Shown one piece after another: positions 63,037-64,000 of a stretch of DNA of 64,000 bases. The notes beneath the pieces were generated by a model. The model saw only the letters and a list, made by a program, of their open reading frames with translations, did no database searches and was not told the origin of the DNA. How positions within the stretch are numbered: the first letter of the stretch is position 1; each line of letters starts with the position of its first letter. A program made the translations under genes and the position numbers. Source of the DNA: Lepidurus packardi (taxonomy: Eukaryota > Arthropoda > Branchiopoda > Notostraca > Triopsidae); NCBI GenBank assembly GCA_023053545.1, contig JAKZAN010000001.1, positions 12,850,024 to 12,914,023 on the forward strand. The letters are read 5' to 3'.

Positions 63037-63496
63037 AGTAGCTAAACTTGATTAGTATTCCGTCCATTTCTGATCTGTGTCGTAGGTGCTTGATGATTTC
63101 GGGAAAATTTTTACTCCAGTGAAGAAATATACGCTCCGTATTTGTCCAAGTTTTGTAAACTTTTTTTTTTAATTCGAGATTTTGTTCTTTCTCTAATTGG
63201 GCAATTTTTTCTTTTGAGGATTCATATTTCGTCCGGTTTCACTTGTATTTTCGTACTTGCGCCGTGGGTTCTTAGGACTTGCGTAATTACTTCAATGCAC
63301 CCCTAAATCGCGTACGGCTTCGGAGACAAGGATCCACAAGTGCATGTCTTGTGTGTCTTGACATAGTTGTCTAACCGAGAGCGAGAGTCCTCGTCCGAGA
63401 TAGCTGCAAAGCCTCTGGTAAAAATCAGGAGTGTTATTGCTATAATTAACTGTAATTTGTTATATCAAAAGCAAGAGCAGCGATTCACATGTTAAC
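63037..63496. other. TMEM67-GPCR intergenic
   Basis: 460 bp of 3' UTR and promoter sequence between two plus-strand genes. No ORF or clear motif seen. Confidence 0.5.
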
Positions 63497-64000
63497 ATGG
63501 ATATTGTTAATGACATCTATTATCTTAACGTAAGCCATTCCCCAGTGGACGTGAATGTTCCTGTATCGCAGCATCGTTCGCTTGTGACAAACATTATCAT
63601 TGCAGTAACTATAAGCATCATTGGGATTTGTGCCGTGATTGGCAATGGAATGATAATTCTCCTGGTATCATTCGACCGTGATCTTCGCAGTCAGGTACAT
63701 TTTCCCCAAAAGAACATCAAATTTTCACTAATCCTGACGGAATAGGTCTCGAATATATTGGTTATGCATTTGGCTGCCGTGGATATCGTAACTGCTTTGA
63801 TAGTGATGTCCATGAGTAGTGTAGCCGTAATGGCCGATCACTGGCCCTTTTCTACCTCGGCTTGTACAGCCCAACTCTTCTTCAACTTTATTTCCATGGC
63901 ACTGACCTTAGCTTTGATTACGACATTAACACTTGATCGTCTAATTAGCATTTGGAAACCTCTGCATTACCACGCTATAGTAACTGTTTCCCGACTGGTA
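63497..64000 (+). CDS. Orphan class A (rhodopsin-like) GPCR, 3' truncated by window end
   Basis: Exon 1 (63497-63694) and exon 2 (63746 onward, open to the window end) join in phase 0. About 151 residues are seen. An N-terminus with N-glycosylation sites is followed by TM1 (ICAVIGNGMIILLV, with the GN pair), TM2 (NILVMHLAAVDIVTALIV, with the LAxxD motif), a Trp-containing first extracellular loop (DHWPF), TM3 starting at the conserved Cys (ACTAQLFFNF) and ending LDRLISIWKPLHY, a DRY variant reading DRL. Counting from the TM3 Cys as 3.25, position 3.32 is Asn rather than the Asp that binds amines, so a classical biogenic-amine receptor is unlikely. Ligand unknown. Confidence 0.9.

Overview
This window reads as nuclear DNA from a bilaterian animal. 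Genes are split by many short GT-AG introns (about 50-90 bp in RAE1, carboxypeptidase Q and meckelin), there are no operons, and long AT-rich intergenic stretches with homopolymers and a long (TA)n array surround two developmental transcription-factor genes. Intron size, gene spacing and protein style suggest an arthropod, most likely a small-genome crustacean such as a water flea. That taxonomic guess is inference and no species-diagnostic gene was seen.

Layout. 1-5.5 kb: a serine-rich, probably cytoskeletal-type protein of unknown family on the minus strand, with one 3.3-kb exon; it is incomplete at both ends here. 8.3-9.9 kb: the mRNA export and spindle factor RAE1 (minus, 8 exons), head-to-head with an XK-related (XKR) membrane protein at 10.6-12.8 kb (plus). 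12.8-15.4 kb: a gap with about 186 bp of pure TA repeat, followed by a second, very long, single-exon XK-related protein at 15.4-18.5 kb (minus), tail-to-tail with the first. 18.5-35 kb: mostly non-coding, but with a degenerate THAP-type zinc-finger gene carrying a three-fold 14-residue repeat (23.5-24.5 kb) and a 60-codon ORF for a possible tail-anchored microprotein (25.9 kb). 35.1-36.3 kb: a BHLHE22/Oli-class bHLH gene (minus) with a 5'-UTR intron. 36.6-51.8 kb: intergenic, with two near-ideal RFX X-box motifs. 51.8-53.8 kb: a five-exon paired-like homeobox gene (minus).

55.8-64 kb is gene-dense: carboxypeptidase Q (minus), TIMM21 (minus), meckelin/TMEM67 (plus, 14 coding exons) head-to-head with TIMM21 across 229 bp, and the start of an orphan rhodopsin-class GPCR (plus) cut by the window end.

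Two themes stand out. First, XKR, BHLHE22, CPQ and TMEM67 have human counterparts on 8q, while RAE1, XKR7 and BHLHE23 are on 20q, so the window looks like a compact remnant of one ancestral bilaterian linkage group. Second, the ciliary gene TMEM67 has an X-box (RFX site) about 50 bp before its start codon, and two stronger X-boxes lie upstream of the bHLH gene, suggesting a cilium or sensory-neuron regulatory thread. Exon models for RAE1, XKR-A, CPQ, TIMM21, TMEM67 and the homeobox gene were built by hand; their summed coding lengths are all multiples of three.
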